A stretch of DNA of 22,629 bases from positions 1 to 22,629 of the forward strand of contig UQJC01000034.1 in assembly GCA_900541335.1 (NCBI GenBank). The letters run 5' to 3'. This document shows, in pieces, positions 14,270-22,629 of this stretch; the first letter of the stretch is position 1; every line of letters starts with the position of its first letter. The notes below the pieces were generated by a model. It saw only the letters and a program-made list of their open reading frames with translations. It did not search any database and was not told the DNA's origin. The position numbers were made by a program, and so were the translations under genes. Source of the stretch: an uncultured Prevotella sp. (GTDB taxonomy: Bacteria; Bacteroidota; Bacteroidia; Bacteroidales; Bacteroidaceae).

Positions 14270-17200
14270 TTACTTAATCATTTTCTTACCGTTACAGATA
14301 TAAACCTGCGGCGTGCTTTGTCTGTCGAGTTCAGCAGCATCAATCGCTCTGCCTTGCAAATCATAAATGACTTGTGACATGGCTTGCGCTTGGGTTTGCT
14401 GAATGCCCTGGGGTAATCCGGGCTGAATCACCGTGCCGCCCTTGGCTTGGTAATATTGCAGGATGGCTTGATTCAAGTAGTTGTATTCAGCCTCGAGAGT
14501 CGTTTGTTCCGTCAACGCACCGGCTACAGCCTTTTCTGCACGCAGGATGGCCTTTCTCAGGGAAGCAGCATCTGTAGAAATAGCGGCATCAGCCGGTTGT
14601 ACCAACTGGTGAGCCGAAACAATCAGCTGAAGCAGACGGTTGGCTTCTTCGCCTTGAGGCAGCACGAAGGTCTTCTTCCAAAGTTCAGCCCACTGTGCGA
14701 GGAAGGTGTCATACGTCTTATGATCAATGTTTTGCGCTTCGTCGTACAGGCGATTGACAGCCAAGTTGAGTGCATCGGCTGAAACGGGTTGACCGGGTTT
14801 GCCAAATAGTTCCTGCTGGGTGAAGCCGGTGAGTCGACGGATGTAGCGGGTGTAATCTTCCGACTTGGCTTCGGGTACGAGTGCCGTAGGCATGGGTTCA
14901 ATTGTCCAGAGCGAACCGGCATAGTAGCCGTCGTTGCCTTTGTAGCCGTAAAGCATGAGGTTTCCGTTGCAGTGGAGCGCAGGTTTATCCTTGGGAGCTG
15001 CCTGGGGCAGAATGGCAAAACGGTGAGTGCCGTCAGAGGTCCATTCCACATGAAGGTCAGACGAAGCATGCGCATACAGCGTGCGCAGTTCGCTGTCCGT
15101 TACGTTCAGATTTTCGCCCCAACGGTTTTCCAGTCGGTAGGCATTCTCACCCGTACGGATGAATCGCCAAGCTTGGTAACCGTCACGCACGTCGGTCAAT
15201 GCTTCGAGCTTTTGGTAGTCGCCTGAGGCGGTCAGCACCTTGTCTAATTGTGCTTCGTAACCCGAGCGTACCACATACCAGTGGTTGATGCTGTCATTGC
15301 TCGTTTCGATAGCTTGGAGTGCTTCTACCTGTACGTGGGCACAGTTCTTAGCGCGGTCCACGAGCTGAGCCAGGAAGTCGATGAGGTTACCTTCAATCTC
15401 CTTCGGTTGGGAGAGGGTAGGCGCAGCGGCCACAAACTTGTTTTCAAATTCAATCGAGTTGAAGGAAGGGAGGAACCCAACCTTGTGCTTGAGCGTCTGG
15501 ATGAGGCGAGGACGATAGAAGTCGCGAATCAATCCGCTCCAGATGCGTGCGGCATAATCCTGTACGGGTTCGTTGGTCTGGTGGTCACCATACCAAACAG
15601 TCACGATGCGGCGGGCATTGCGCGCGTTGCGCAATTTCGTTTCGGGCGTGTCGGCCATGCCTTGTGCCTGATCTTCCCAGTGCTTCAAGTTGTAGAGCGG
15701 GTGACGGGCTAAGGCAGCGTCCATATCGAGCATCAGTGTGTCGAGTTCGGCAATCAGACGTTGGGCTTCCTTCGGGTTCTTCTTCAGTCCAAGGATGCGG
15801 GTGTTGAGGTTCTCAATGCGTCCGCAGGCATAGAGCACAGCGGCCTCAATGAGTTCGTTTTCGAGCAACGGAGATTGCTGTTGCTTGAGCTCTTCAGTCT
15901 GTGCGAAGAGCGTTTCGACACCTTTGTAGTAAGCGTCAGCCAGCGAGGCACTACCCGTTCCCGTAATGTTGCCGCCCATCTGCCAGCCGAAGCGCGGGTG
16001 GTCGATGTACTTGTTGTAAACCGTTTGGCGGAGTACTTTTAAGAAGTCACGAACCGTTTGAGGATGCTTGCCGTAGCGGCTCTGAGCGTAGCGTTCCATC
16101 CAGGCATCGAGGTCGATGGTGCCATTGGCGGGTGTCCAACCAGCATCACAGACGAGCTCGTAGAGCATCTCGTTGTTCTCAACACCTTCAGGTGTCAGAC
16201 CGTAACCGGTCACGCGGCCTTTCGAAGTCGAACGGTAAAGATTCGTCAGGTACTGGTTGGCATAAGCCGAGAAGTTACCCGTCCAGAAGGTCTTGCCACC
16301 CATGTTGGGAAGCATCGTGTAACACCATTCCTTGCCGTTGAAACCATCATAGCGTTCCCAGCATTTATTGGGGCCGTACTCCGGACTCATGTAGAGCACC
16401 ATGAAGCGATGGTCGGGAATATTTTGCGTCAGGGCATTAAACTTGCTGCTGCCCCATTGTCCACTTTGGTAGACGAAGGTCCAGCCTTGCGTGACCCAAA
16501 CGGCATCGGGATTGGCTGAGCCTTCGCGGATGCTCTTGAAAATAGAGTCACCGTATTGAGTCAGCGTAGCCGTGGAGGAGGGAATAATCATTTCGTTGAA
16601 CGAGTCAGAAAGGTAGTACTTGCCGACACCGTATTCCTTCTCCCATTTCTGAATAAAGCGCTTGCCGACTTCTACAAAGGCGGCTGAACCCGGGTCGAGG
16701 CGGTAGTTGCGGTGAGAAGTTGGCACCCAGTTCCAACCCGTGAGTTCTGTCTTTCTACTATGATGCTTGGTAAATGCTTGAGGTACAAAACCGCCAAAGG
16801 CCGGACAGATAGGTTTCATGCCGAGGGCACGCATGCGGTCGAGCAAGTGGTGAGCCAGTTTGCGCTGCTTTTCGTTCCACTCCTCTCCTAATGGGCCGTC
16901 AAAGGAATTGCCGGCAACATTACCCATGCGGAACCACGGTAAGTGAGCAGGGCCAACTTCCCAGGCATCGACTTCCTCTTTATTCAGTCCCATGTCGTAG
17001 AACACTTCGCGATAGATTTGCTCGGCACCGACGAGCATAAGCGGCATGTCGATGCCGTGAAGGGCCATCCAGTCGAGTTCTTTATCCCAGCGTGCTTCGT
17101 CCCAGAAAGGAACGGTGTAACCATAGGTAACGACATTGAAGTACTGGTGGTCGCGGAACTGCGTGGTGAGGCTCACTTCGGAGCAACTCATGTCAGCAGG

Positions 17201-18160
17201 CTTTTGGAAGCGGGTGCCACTCCAGGAAGCAAAACCAGCCCCCTTGCTTTTGACATAGTCATAAAAACCACGGCAGGCTGCTACGGCGCTTGAAGCCTTG
17301 ATGGTCAGTTTGTCGGTTGTGGCGCTGTAGGTATAGCGGTCACATCCCGACTGTGTGCGGCAGAGAGACAAGTCGAGTTTGACTTTCATCGTGCCTTCAG
17401 TAAAGCGGTTGATAATATCGAGGGCCGCTTGCGTTTGTGTTTTGCGTTCTTCAGTTGAAAGTACATTGTTCGGGTCGAGCGGGTCAGTTGTTCCCGTTTC
17501 CGGTTGCTTCTCCGCTTCGACCACCTTTTGGTAAGCTAGTTGGAACAGCGTTTCATTCACCTTTTGGGCTTCACTTATGGCATACTCGTTGCCTGCATCG
17601 TAACCGCTTGTTTCGCAGAACCGGTAGTCTGGATTATTTTGATCCCAACAGCATACGTTGATGGTCGTGTAAGGAGCTCCTTGCGTTCCATCTACAGCAC
17701 CAATGGAAAAGGGGTATTCACTTTGTTCGTAATTGACCCCATAGCCATTGTTTTGGGAGCCGCTTTGTCCGTTTTTCCAAACGTACAATACCTGCGGTTT
17801 GTCGACATAGGGGCATTTAACCCCACTATCTCCGCCGGGCTTTCCTAAAAAAGATTGGGCTTTGACGCTGTAAATGTAATAGCCATTGGGTTCGTTCTTG
17901 GCCTTAAAGAGTAAGAATTGTCCCCGAGCATCAGTGGCGGACAACTTGATCTTCTCGTTGCGTCCTGTTTGACAGTTTGAGGTCAGACAGGAAGCTTCGA
18001 TGGTTGGATCACTGAACAGACTTCCGCGCGGTGTCGTCAACATATACGACATGCGGGAATCCTGTCCCTGAGGCAGTTCGTTCACGCTTGTGAACTGCCC
18101 TTGTGCGGTCATGGTAACAAGACAGCACGACACAGTCAGCAGTTTTTTAAATTGCTTCAT
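14270..18160 (-). CDS. Very large secreted alpha-N-acetylglucosaminidase (GH89)
   Basis: GH89 removes terminal alpha-linked GlcNAc, as found on gastric-type mucin and heparan-type glycans. Layout: signal peptide 1-21; a beta-rich, Cys-containing lead with YYIYSVKAQSFLGK (about 22-215), probably a binding module; the small N-terminal NAGLU domain (about 240-320); the catalytic barrel (about 330-665) starting near YFNVVTYGYTVPFWDEARWD; and a helical NAGLU C-terminal domain (about 670-905). Catalytic acids match human NAGLU Glu316 and Glu446: Glu523 in SDSFNEM and Glu658 in LTPEGVENNEM. Beyond the enzyme are a beta-rich module (about 955-1095), a helical module (1100-1240) and a tail (VIYDLQGR...ICNGKKMIK) of the kind found at the end of secreted Prevotella/Bacteroides proteins. 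At 1296 residues it is nearly twice a minimal GH89. It stands outside any SusC/SusD locus in this window. Confidence 0.93.
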   Translation of the reverse strand: MKQFKKLLTVSCCLVTMTAQGQFTSVNELPQGQDSRMSYMLTTPRGSLFSDPTIEASCLTSNCQTGRNEKIKLSATDARGQFLLFKAKNEPNGYYIYSVKAQSFLGKPGGDSGVKCPYVDKPQVLYVWKNGQSGSQNNGYGVNYEQSEYPFSIGAVDGTQGAPYTTINVCCWDQNNPDYRFCETSGYDAGNEYAISEAQKVNETLFQLAYQKVVEAEKQPETGTTDPLDPNNVLSTEERKTQTQAALDIINRFTEGTMKVKLDLSLCRTQSGCDRYTYSATTDKLTIKASSAVAACRGFYDYVKSKGAGFASWSGTRFQKPADMSCSEVSLTTQFRDHQYFNVVTYGYTVPFWDEARWDKELDWMALHGIDMPLMLVGAEQIYREVFYDMGLNKEEVDAWEVGPAHLPWFRMGNVAGNSFDGPLGEEWNEKQRKLAHHLLDRMRALGMKPICPAFGGFVPQAFTKHHSRKTELTGWNWVPTSHRNYRLDPGSAAFVEVGKRFIQKWEKEYGVGKYYLSDSFNEMIIPSSTATLTQYGDSIFKSIREGSANPDAVWVTQGWTFVYQSGQWGSSKFNALTQNIPDHRFMVLYMSPEYGPNKCWERYDGFNGKEWCYTMLPNMGGKTFWTGNFSAYANQYLTNLYRSTSKGRVTGYGLTPEGVENNEMLYELVCDAGWTPANGTIDLDAWMERYAQSRYGKHPQTVRDFLKVLRQTVYNKYIDHPRFGWQMGGNITGTGSASLADAYYKGVETLFAQTEELKQQQSPLLENELIEAAVLYACGRIENLNTRILGLKKNPKEAQRLIAELDTLMLDMDAALARHPLYNLKHWEDQAQGMADTPETKLRNARNARRIVTVWYGDHQTNEPVQDYAARIWSGLIRDFYRPRLIQTLKHKVGFLPSFNSIEFENKFVAAAPTLSQPKEIEGNLIDFLAQLVDRAKNCAHVQVEALQAIETSNDSINHWYVVRSGYEAQLDKVLTASGDYQKLEALTDVRDGYQAWRFIRTGENAYRLENRWGENLNVTDSELRTLYAHASSDLHVEWTSDGTHRFAILPQAAPKDKPALHCNGNLMLYGYKGNDGYYAGSLWTIEPMPTALVPEAKSEDYTRYIRRLTGFTQQELFGKPGQPVSADALNLAVNRLYDEAQNIDHKTYDTFLAQWAELWKKTFVLPQGEEANRLLQLIVSAHQLVQPADAAISTDAASLRKAILRAEKAVAGALTEQTTLEAEYNYLNQAILQYYQAKGGTVIQPGLPQGIQQTQAQAMSQVIYDLQGRAIDAAELDRQSTPQVYICNGKKMIK

Positions 18161-18204
18161 GGTTGGGAGTTAATGGTATTAAGAAAGTTGATAAAAAGAA
18201 TAGT

Positions 18205-18228
18205 CGCTACAGAGTAGAAACTGTAGCG
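18205..18228 (-). promoter_or_regulatory. Hairpin in the GH89 leader
   Basis: CGCTACAG (18205-18212) pairs perfectly with CTGTAGCG (18221-18228) around an 8-base loop, about 45 bases before the GH89 start codon on the - strand. It lacks a U tract, so it is not a terminator. Confidence 0.5.
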
Positions 18229-18333
18229 GGATAACAGTATGCTTTTTGGTTGCTTATAAAGCACGCTTGCCTTACAAGTGTTTCATAGTGAAAAAAGTGT
18301 CTGCTACGAAGCAGTGCTTTTCTTAAGTGCCTA

Positions 18334-18341
18334 CAAAATTA
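18334..18341 (-). promoter_or_regulatory. -7 promoter element of the GH89 gene (TAATTTTG)
   Basis: On the - strand 18341 to 18334 reads TAATTTTG, an exact TAnnTTTG match. The GH89 start lies about 170 bases downstream, so the transcript would have a long leader containing the 18205-18228 hairpin. The -33 region offers only a weak TCTG. Confidence 0.5.
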
Positions 18342-18594
18342 GTCTTTCTGTTCATCCAGATGTTATATATAGAACTTAGCTTGTCCTAAAGCTCTGTTTT
18401 TTATGCTTTGTTAGTAGGTAATGTATTTAGCAACAAGTGAAATGAGAGGGGAACTATGTCTTGTCCCTTTCAGTAGAAGAGAATTTTGGATGAGCCGAGA
18501 AGGTTTTGAATGAACGAATAGATGGAGCTTGGTTCCCAGTTAGAGGAGGGCCTTCGTTTTCTGTGAATACGGAACTTTCTAAGGGTAAGCTAAA
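18342..18594. other. Gap upstream of the GH89 promoter
   Basis: With the GH89 leader, about 430 bases lie between the MFS terminator and the GH89 start without a gene. This part is AT-rich with no convincing frame, repeat or RNA fold that I can support. Confidence 0.6.
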
Positions 18595-18641
18595 AAGAAT
18601 GGAGACCATTTCTCAGAGAAGAAATCTGAGGAATGGTCTCC
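18595..18641 (-). terminator. Terminator of the peptidase/MFS transcript
   Basis: GGAGACCATTTCTCAGA (18601-18617) pairs with TCTGAGGAATGGTCTCC (18625-18641) over 17 positions with one G.T pair and a 7-base loop. On the - strand the stem is followed by ATTCTTTTTAGC. It lies 27 bases beyond the stop of the MFS gene. Confidence 0.9.
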
Positions 18642-18668
18642 AAGTTTCCTTAGGAAGGAAGTGAAGGC

Positions 18669-20327
18669 TTATTGCTGAATGTTCGGCAATTCCAAGCCGT
18701 AACCCTTCTTCTTATCTACTACCTTCAAGACGAAGCCAAGGATAAGGGCGGCAACGCCAAGGCAGGCGAGCATGACGAGGGGAGCTGTGTAATCGTAGGC
18801 CGTAGCAGCCTGGTCGGGAGTGATAGCGCCACTTTGGAGCTGGGCTACCAGTTCGGGGTTGGTCTGGTCGAGCACTTTACCAATGAGCATGGGGAAGAGC
18901 CAGAGACCGATGTTCTGAATCCAGAAGATAAGGGCATAGGCACTACCGATGATGTTGGAGTCAACGAGTTTGGGAACGCTGGGCCAAAGTGAAGCGGGAA
19001 CGAGCGAGAAGCTGGCACCCAATACGAGGATGGTCAGGTAAGCAACGAGGAAACCACCTACGGCATTGCCACGGAATTCGGGCAAAATGAAGGCGAAGGT
19101 CAAGTGGCAGGCAATGAGCAACACTGAACCCATGATGAGCATCGTGGCTGCCTTACCCTTGTGGTCTACGTAGTTACCCAGGATGGGGGTGATACCTACA
19201 GCGAGGAGGGGGAATACTGCGAAGACGGTTTCTGCACTCTGACGCTTGTAACCCATGTAGCAGAATACAACGAGGGCTACAACGGCAACGACGAGCAAAC
19301 CGTACTTCATAGCTGCTTTCTTAGAGAAGTTGCTGGCAAATGCAGCTGCTGCTACGACGAGCATGATGACATACTGGATGATGGTCACCGTGTTGGTAGC
19401 CCAGAAAGAGTTGGGGTCGACTTCCGTGAAGGTCAAGTTGCACTGGAGCATGTTGACGGCATACTTCTGGAAGGGGAATATGGCTGAGTAGTAAAGTACG
19501 CAGAGGAGGGCAACGAGCCAGAAACCACCGCTGGAAAGAATCTTACCGAGGTCGCTGATCTTGAAGGGTTCGTCCTTTTCTTCTGCTTCACCCGTTTGTG
19601 CATCGAGTTTCTTATCCATGAAGAAGTATACGATGAACATGATGAGGGCAATCATCAACAATACGACACCGAAGGCTACGGAACGAGAGACGTCAATCAC
19701 GCCACCGAGACGGGCAAATACGGGCGAGAAAATCATACAGGTGGCCACACCGAGACGGGCGAGTGCCATTTCAGAACCCATGGCGAGTGCCATTTCGCGA
19801 CCCTTGAACCACTTCACGATACCGCGTGAAACGGTGATACCGGCCATTTCGACACCGCAACCGAAGATCATGAAACCAACGGCTGAGAGTTTGGCTGAGG
19901 CGGGCATGCCGAGGTAGAAGGGAGAAATGCCCAACTCGTCAAAGCCCGGGATGTAGTTGAGGTTGTTGGTGAACCAGGTTTCGAGGTCGCTGCCCATGAA
20001 ACTTTCGGTCACGGCGTACCAGTTGATGGTTGCACCTACGAGCATCACGGCACCTGAAAGGACTGCAGTGAAGCGAACGCCCATCTTGTCGAGAATGATA
20101 CCGGCAAAGATGAGGAAGAACACGAAGACGTTGAGGAACGTTTCTGAGCCTTGCATCGTACCAAATGCGGTGGAGTCCCAACCGCGAGTGGATTGCATCA
20201 AGTCTTTGATGGGAGACAGGATGTCCATGAAGATGTACGAGCAGAACATGGCAAAAGCGAGGAACAGCAATACCGTCCAACGCATGGCTGCGGAATCACG
20301 CAGCGTTGTCTTGATTTGATCTGACAT
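18669..20327 (-). CDS. MFS permease, MFSD1-like; candidate dipeptide transporter
   Basis: A 12-helix major facilitator protein of 552 residues in the inner membrane. The motif-A loop between TM2 and TM3 is visible (LDKMGVRFTA, residues 79-88). The TM4-TM5 region carries IVKWFKGREMALAMGSEMALARLG (170-193), closely like the WFKGKELN...ARIG segment I recall from animal MFSD1. The extracytoplasmic loop between TM3 and TM4 is enlarged (about 105-142). Animal MFSD1 is reported to be a lysosomal dipeptide transporter, and the gene directly upstream encodes a dipeptidyl peptidase. I therefore infer uptake of dipeptides, though a sugar or organic acid cannot be excluded from sequence. The start ATG at 20327 has no Shine-Dalgarno. 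It is separated by 87 bases from the peptidase gene and is probably co-transcribed with it. Confidence 0.85.
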   Translation of the reverse strand: MSDQIKTTLRDSAAMRWTVLLFLAFAMFCSYIFMDILSPIKDLMQSTRGWDSTAFGTMQGSETFLNVFVFFLIFAGIILDKMGVRFTAVLSGAVMLVGATINWYAVTESFMGSDLETWFTNNLNYIPGFDELGISPFYLGMPASAKLSAVGFMIFGCGVEMAGITVSRGIVKWFKGREMALAMGSEMALARLGVATCMIFSPVFARLGGVIDVSRSVAFGVVLLMIALIMFIVYFFMDKKLDAQTGEAEEKDEPFKISDLGKILSSGGFWLVALLCVLYYSAIFPFQKYAVNMLQCNLTFTEVDPNSFWATNTVTIIQYVIMLVVAAAAFASNFSKKAAMKYGLLVVAVVALVVFCYMGYKRQSAETVFAVFPLLAVGITPILGNYVDHKGKAATMLIMGSVLLIACHLTFAFILPEFRGNAVGGFLVAYLTILVLGASFSLVPASLWPSVPKLVDSNIIGSAYALIFWIQNIGLWLFPMLIGKVLDQTNPELVAQLQSGAITPDQAATAYDYTAPLVMLACLGVAALILGFVLKVVDKKKGYGLELPNIQQ

Positions 20328-20383
20328 GGTTTAATTAATATTGAGTTGTTAATGGAATCATGGGGATGGCAGAGGGCGGAATG

Positions 20384-20395
20384 TCGATATATCGA
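20384..20395. promoter_or_regulatory. Perfect 12-bp palindrome TCGATATATCGA
   Basis: TCGATATATCGA is its own reverse complement and sits in the 87-base spacer between the peptidase and permease genes. It could be a protein-binding site controlling the permease separately, or a small processing hairpin. No promoter motif is seen beside it. Confidence 0.4.
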
Positions 20396-20414
20396 GATAT
20401 AGAAATCCCCCCAA

Positions 20415-22604
20415 TTACCGCTTCAAGTACTTATCCAGCCAACGGAAGAAGGTGCGTTGCCAGAGGACACCGTTTTGGGGTTTGAGTACCCAGTGGTTTT
20501 CGTCGGGGAAGAGCAAGAGTTGAGCGTCAATGCCGCGCAGACGGGCAGCGGTGAAGGCTGATTCAGCCTGCGTGTATTCGATGCGGAAGTCTTTTTGACC
20601 GTGAATGCAAAGAATGGGCGTGTCCCAACGGTCTACATAGAGGTGAGGCGAAGTGGCATAAGCCTTTTGCATTTCACCCGTAGCAGATTTGAGCCAGGGA
20701 GCAGAGCCGAGATCCCAGTTGGGGAACCAGAGTTCTTCGGTTTCTACATATTGCTGCTGTGTGTTGTATATACCGTCGTGGGCAATGAAGCACTTGAAGC
20801 GGCGGTTGTGATTGCCTGCCAACCAGTATACACTGAAACCGCCAAAGCTTGCACCTACTGCACCGAGACGGTCGCGGTCTACGTAAGGCTCCTTAGCAAT
20901 GTCGTCAATGGCACTGAGGTAGTCCTGCATGCAGAGTCCGGAATAGTCGCCTGAAATGGCTTCGAGCCATTCCATACCGAAACCGGGAAGACCACGGCGG
21001 TTGGGCGCAATGACAATGTAGTCATTGGCAGCCATCATTTGGAAATTCCAACGGTAGCTCCAGAACTGGCTGACGGGTGATTGCGGTCCACCTTGACAGA
21101 AAAGCAGGGTGGGGTACTTCTTCTTCGGGTCGAAGTGAGGCGGATAGATGACCCAGCAGAGTTCCTTCTTTCCATCGACCGTATTGACCCAGCGTTCTTC
21201 TACTTTGCCGAAAGCGAGGTGATCGGTGAAGTATTTATTCTCCTCCGTCAACTGTTCAACTTCGGCCAGTTTGTTTTTGTTTAACGTGAGACGGAATATG
21301 TCGTCGGGCGCACTCATGCTGTGACGTTTAGCAAGGAGTGACTTACCGTCAGGTGCAAGTCCGATGAGTGAATAATCAGCTACATCGTTGGTGAGTGCCA
21401 CGTGTTCGCCCTTGAGGTTGGTGCGGTAGACTTGCGTCTTGCCGTGCCATACACCCGTGAAGTAAAGGGTGCGGCTGTCGGGAGCCCAGCAGAATTCGTT
21501 GACACCGCTTTCAAACTTCTCTGTGACGTAAGTCTTCTTGCCACTCTTCAGTTCCATTACGCAGAGACGGGTACGGTCGCTTTCGTAACCATCGCGTTCC
21601 ATACTGCTCCAGGCAATGTATTGGCCATCGGGCGAGAATTGCGGATTTTGGTCGTAGCCCATGTTGCAGTCCGTGCCGTTGGTACGGTTAACAGGCTGGT
21701 TTTGCAGCGAACGTGTCACGTCGACTTCGGGAGCCTTATAACCTTCGGGTTTGCAAAGGTTGCGTACCGTCTTTTGAGTGGCTACTTCATAAAGGTAAAT
21801 GTCGCTGTCGGTGCTGATAGCGTATGCCTTGCCCACCTTTTTGCGGCAGGTATAGGCGATGGTCTTCGAGTCGGGACTCCAAGCCAGTTGTTCCGTGCCG
21901 CCAAAGGGCATCATCGGACTTTCATAGGGTTCCCCCTCGAGGATATCTTTTGTTTCGCCCACCTTCTCGCCGTCAAAAGAGGCTACGAAAGGATGAGGAG
22001 CTGTGGTTACGTAGGTATCCCAATGTTTGTACATCAAGTCGTTGATGACCATGCCTGTAGCAAGGGGAAGGTCCTTTTCCTTGGCTTCGATGGAGTGGTT
22101 TTGGGGCACTTCCATCACGAGGATGACTTGTTTTCCATCGGGTGAAAAGAGGAAGCCGGCAATGTCGCTGTCAGTATGGCTGATTTGTCGGCGGTTGGTT
22201 CCATCGGGATTCATGAGCCAGAGTTGGCTACTTCCCGAGGCTGCAGAGAGGTAGGCTATGTGTTTGCCGTCGGGGGTAAATACCGCACTGTGTTCGCTTG
22301 TTCCAGTAGTCAGTTTGACCGACTGCTTATTTTGGAGGTTGAGGGTATAGAGCACTGAGCGGCTCTTGTTCTCCTTGACGCTATAATAGCTGACGGCGTA
22401 AACGGCTTCCTTGCCGTTGGGGGCAAGGTTGACACTACTGATACGTCCCATAGCCCAAAGGGCTTCGGGGGTCATGCGGTCAGACGTGAGGGTCGGCTGT
22501 TGCTTGTCGATAGGTGTTGCCTGTGTTTGTGTCGGCGTCTGTGCACCAGCTTCTGCTGCAAGGAGCAGGGCGGAGGCGGTAAGCATGGTTTTTAATGTAA
22601 TCAT
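20415..22604 (-). CDS. dpp5: DPP5-like dipeptidyl peptidase (prolyl oligopeptidase family S9)
   Basis: A periplasmic serine peptidase that should cut dipeptides from the N terminus of peptides. A signal peptide (to about residue 22, GAQT) is followed by a seven-bladed-type beta propeller (about 45-470) marked by repeated SPDGK/APDSR turns, and by an alpha/beta hydrolase domain (about 475-729). The triad is Ser586 (GASFGGF), Asp672 (GQKDFRI) and His704 (DENHW). Spacings of 86 and 32 residues match those of Porphyromonas gingivalis DPP5 (Ser542, Asp627, His659). A length of 729 is slightly above that enzyme. The start at 22604 gives the signal peptide. The promoter probably lies outside the window. 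The MFS permease gene follows on the same strand. Confidence 0.88.
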   Translation of the reverse strand: MITLKTMLTASALLLAAEAGAQTPTQTQATPIDKQQPTLTSDRMTPEALWAMGRISSVNLAPNGKEAVYAVSYYSVKENKSRSVLYTLNLQNKQSVKLTTGTSEHSAVFTPDGKHIAYLSAASGSSQLWLMNPDGTNRRQISHTDSDIAGFLFSPDGKQVILVMEVPQNHSIEAKEKDLPLATGMVINDLMYKHWDTYVTTAPHPFVASFDGEKVGETKDILEGEPYESPMMPFGGTEQLAWSPDSKTIAYTCRKKVGKAYAISTDSDIYLYEVATQKTVRNLCKPEGYKAPEVDVTRSLQNQPVNRTNGTDCNMGYDQNPQFSPDGQYIAWSSMERDGYESDRTRLCVMELKSGKKTYVTEKFESGVNEFCWAPDSRTLYFTGVWHGKTQVYRTNLKGEHVALTNDVADYSLIGLAPDGKSLLAKRHSMSAPDDIFRLTLNKNKLAEVEQLTEENKYFTDHLAFGKVEERWVNTVDGKKELCWVIYPPHFDPKKKYPTLLFCQGGPQSPVSQFWSYRWNFQMMAANDYIVIAPNRRGLPGFGMEWLEAISGDYSGLCMQDYLSAIDDIAKEPYVDRDRLGAVGASFGGFSVYWLAGNHNRRFKCFIAHDGIYNTQQQYVETEELWFPNWDLGSAPWLKSATGEMQKAYATSPHLYVDRWDTPILCIHGQKDFRIEYTQAESAFTAARLRGIDAQLLLFPDENHWVLKPQNGVLWQRTFFRWLDKYLKR

Positions 22605-22629
22605 AGTGGTATATACATAAAAACCTGTT

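Noticed and set aside
14056..14277. A 73-codon + strand frame
   Set aside because: It crosses the GH89 terminator stem and the end of the GH89 gene on the other strand, and its product looks like random translation.
21402..22145. A 247-codon + strand frame opposite the peptidase gene
   Set aside because: It is antisense to the well-supported propeller domain of the DPP5-like protein and shows no family features.

Overview
The window looks like chromosomal DNA of a Bacteroidales bacterium, most likely Prevotellaceae-like. Supporting signs are TAnnTTTG -7 promoter elements (364-480, 8993, 13972, 18341), few Shine-Dalgarno sequences, a PCMD-type surface protein, a phosphate-selective-type porin, a GH89 enzyme ending in a YDLQGR...NGKK tail, and a DPP5-type peptidase. 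The genus is an inference. I see no insertion sequences, phage genes or CRISPR array.

Layout, left to right. (1) 1-201: tRNA-Ser(GCU), tRNA-Glu(CUC) and an intrinsic terminator. (2) 202-711: a non-coding stretch with promoter-like signals. (3) 712-7018, + strand: a complete tripartite RND efflux system made of a periplasmic adaptor lipoprotein, a 1139-residue inner-membrane pump and an outer-membrane factor lipoprotein, with no regulator beside it. Both internal spacers can fold into compact multi-branched RNA structures just before the next start codon. (4) 7124-7906: a divergent LpxA-like acyltransferase, between two strong hairpin terminators. (5) 8130-10037: a short AraC-type regulator (- strand) and a GT2 glycosyltransferase (+ strand), transcribed divergently around an array of four 42-bp repeats. 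(6) 10169-18160, - strand: a run of envelope and secreted proteins, namely a PCMD-like protein, an Omp85-type barrel, a porin and a very large GH89 alpha-N-acetylglucosaminidase. (7) 18669-22604, - strand: a DPP5-like dipeptidyl peptidase followed by an MFS permease of the MFSD1-like type, which looks like a dipeptide release-and-uptake pair.

Almost every gene serves the cell envelope or secretion. The pump exports toxic compounds. The LpxA homologue acts on lipid A or a related acylated sugar. The glycosyltransferase probably builds a surface polysaccharide. The barrel proteins sit in the outer membrane, GH89 trims alpha-GlcNAc from host glycans, and the peptidase/permease pair harvests peptides. 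The points most worth a second look are the folded leaders inside the efflux operon, the extra hydrophobic insertion in the pump, the DPP5/MFSD1-like pairing, and the 42-bp palindromic repeats beside the glycosyltransferase promoter.
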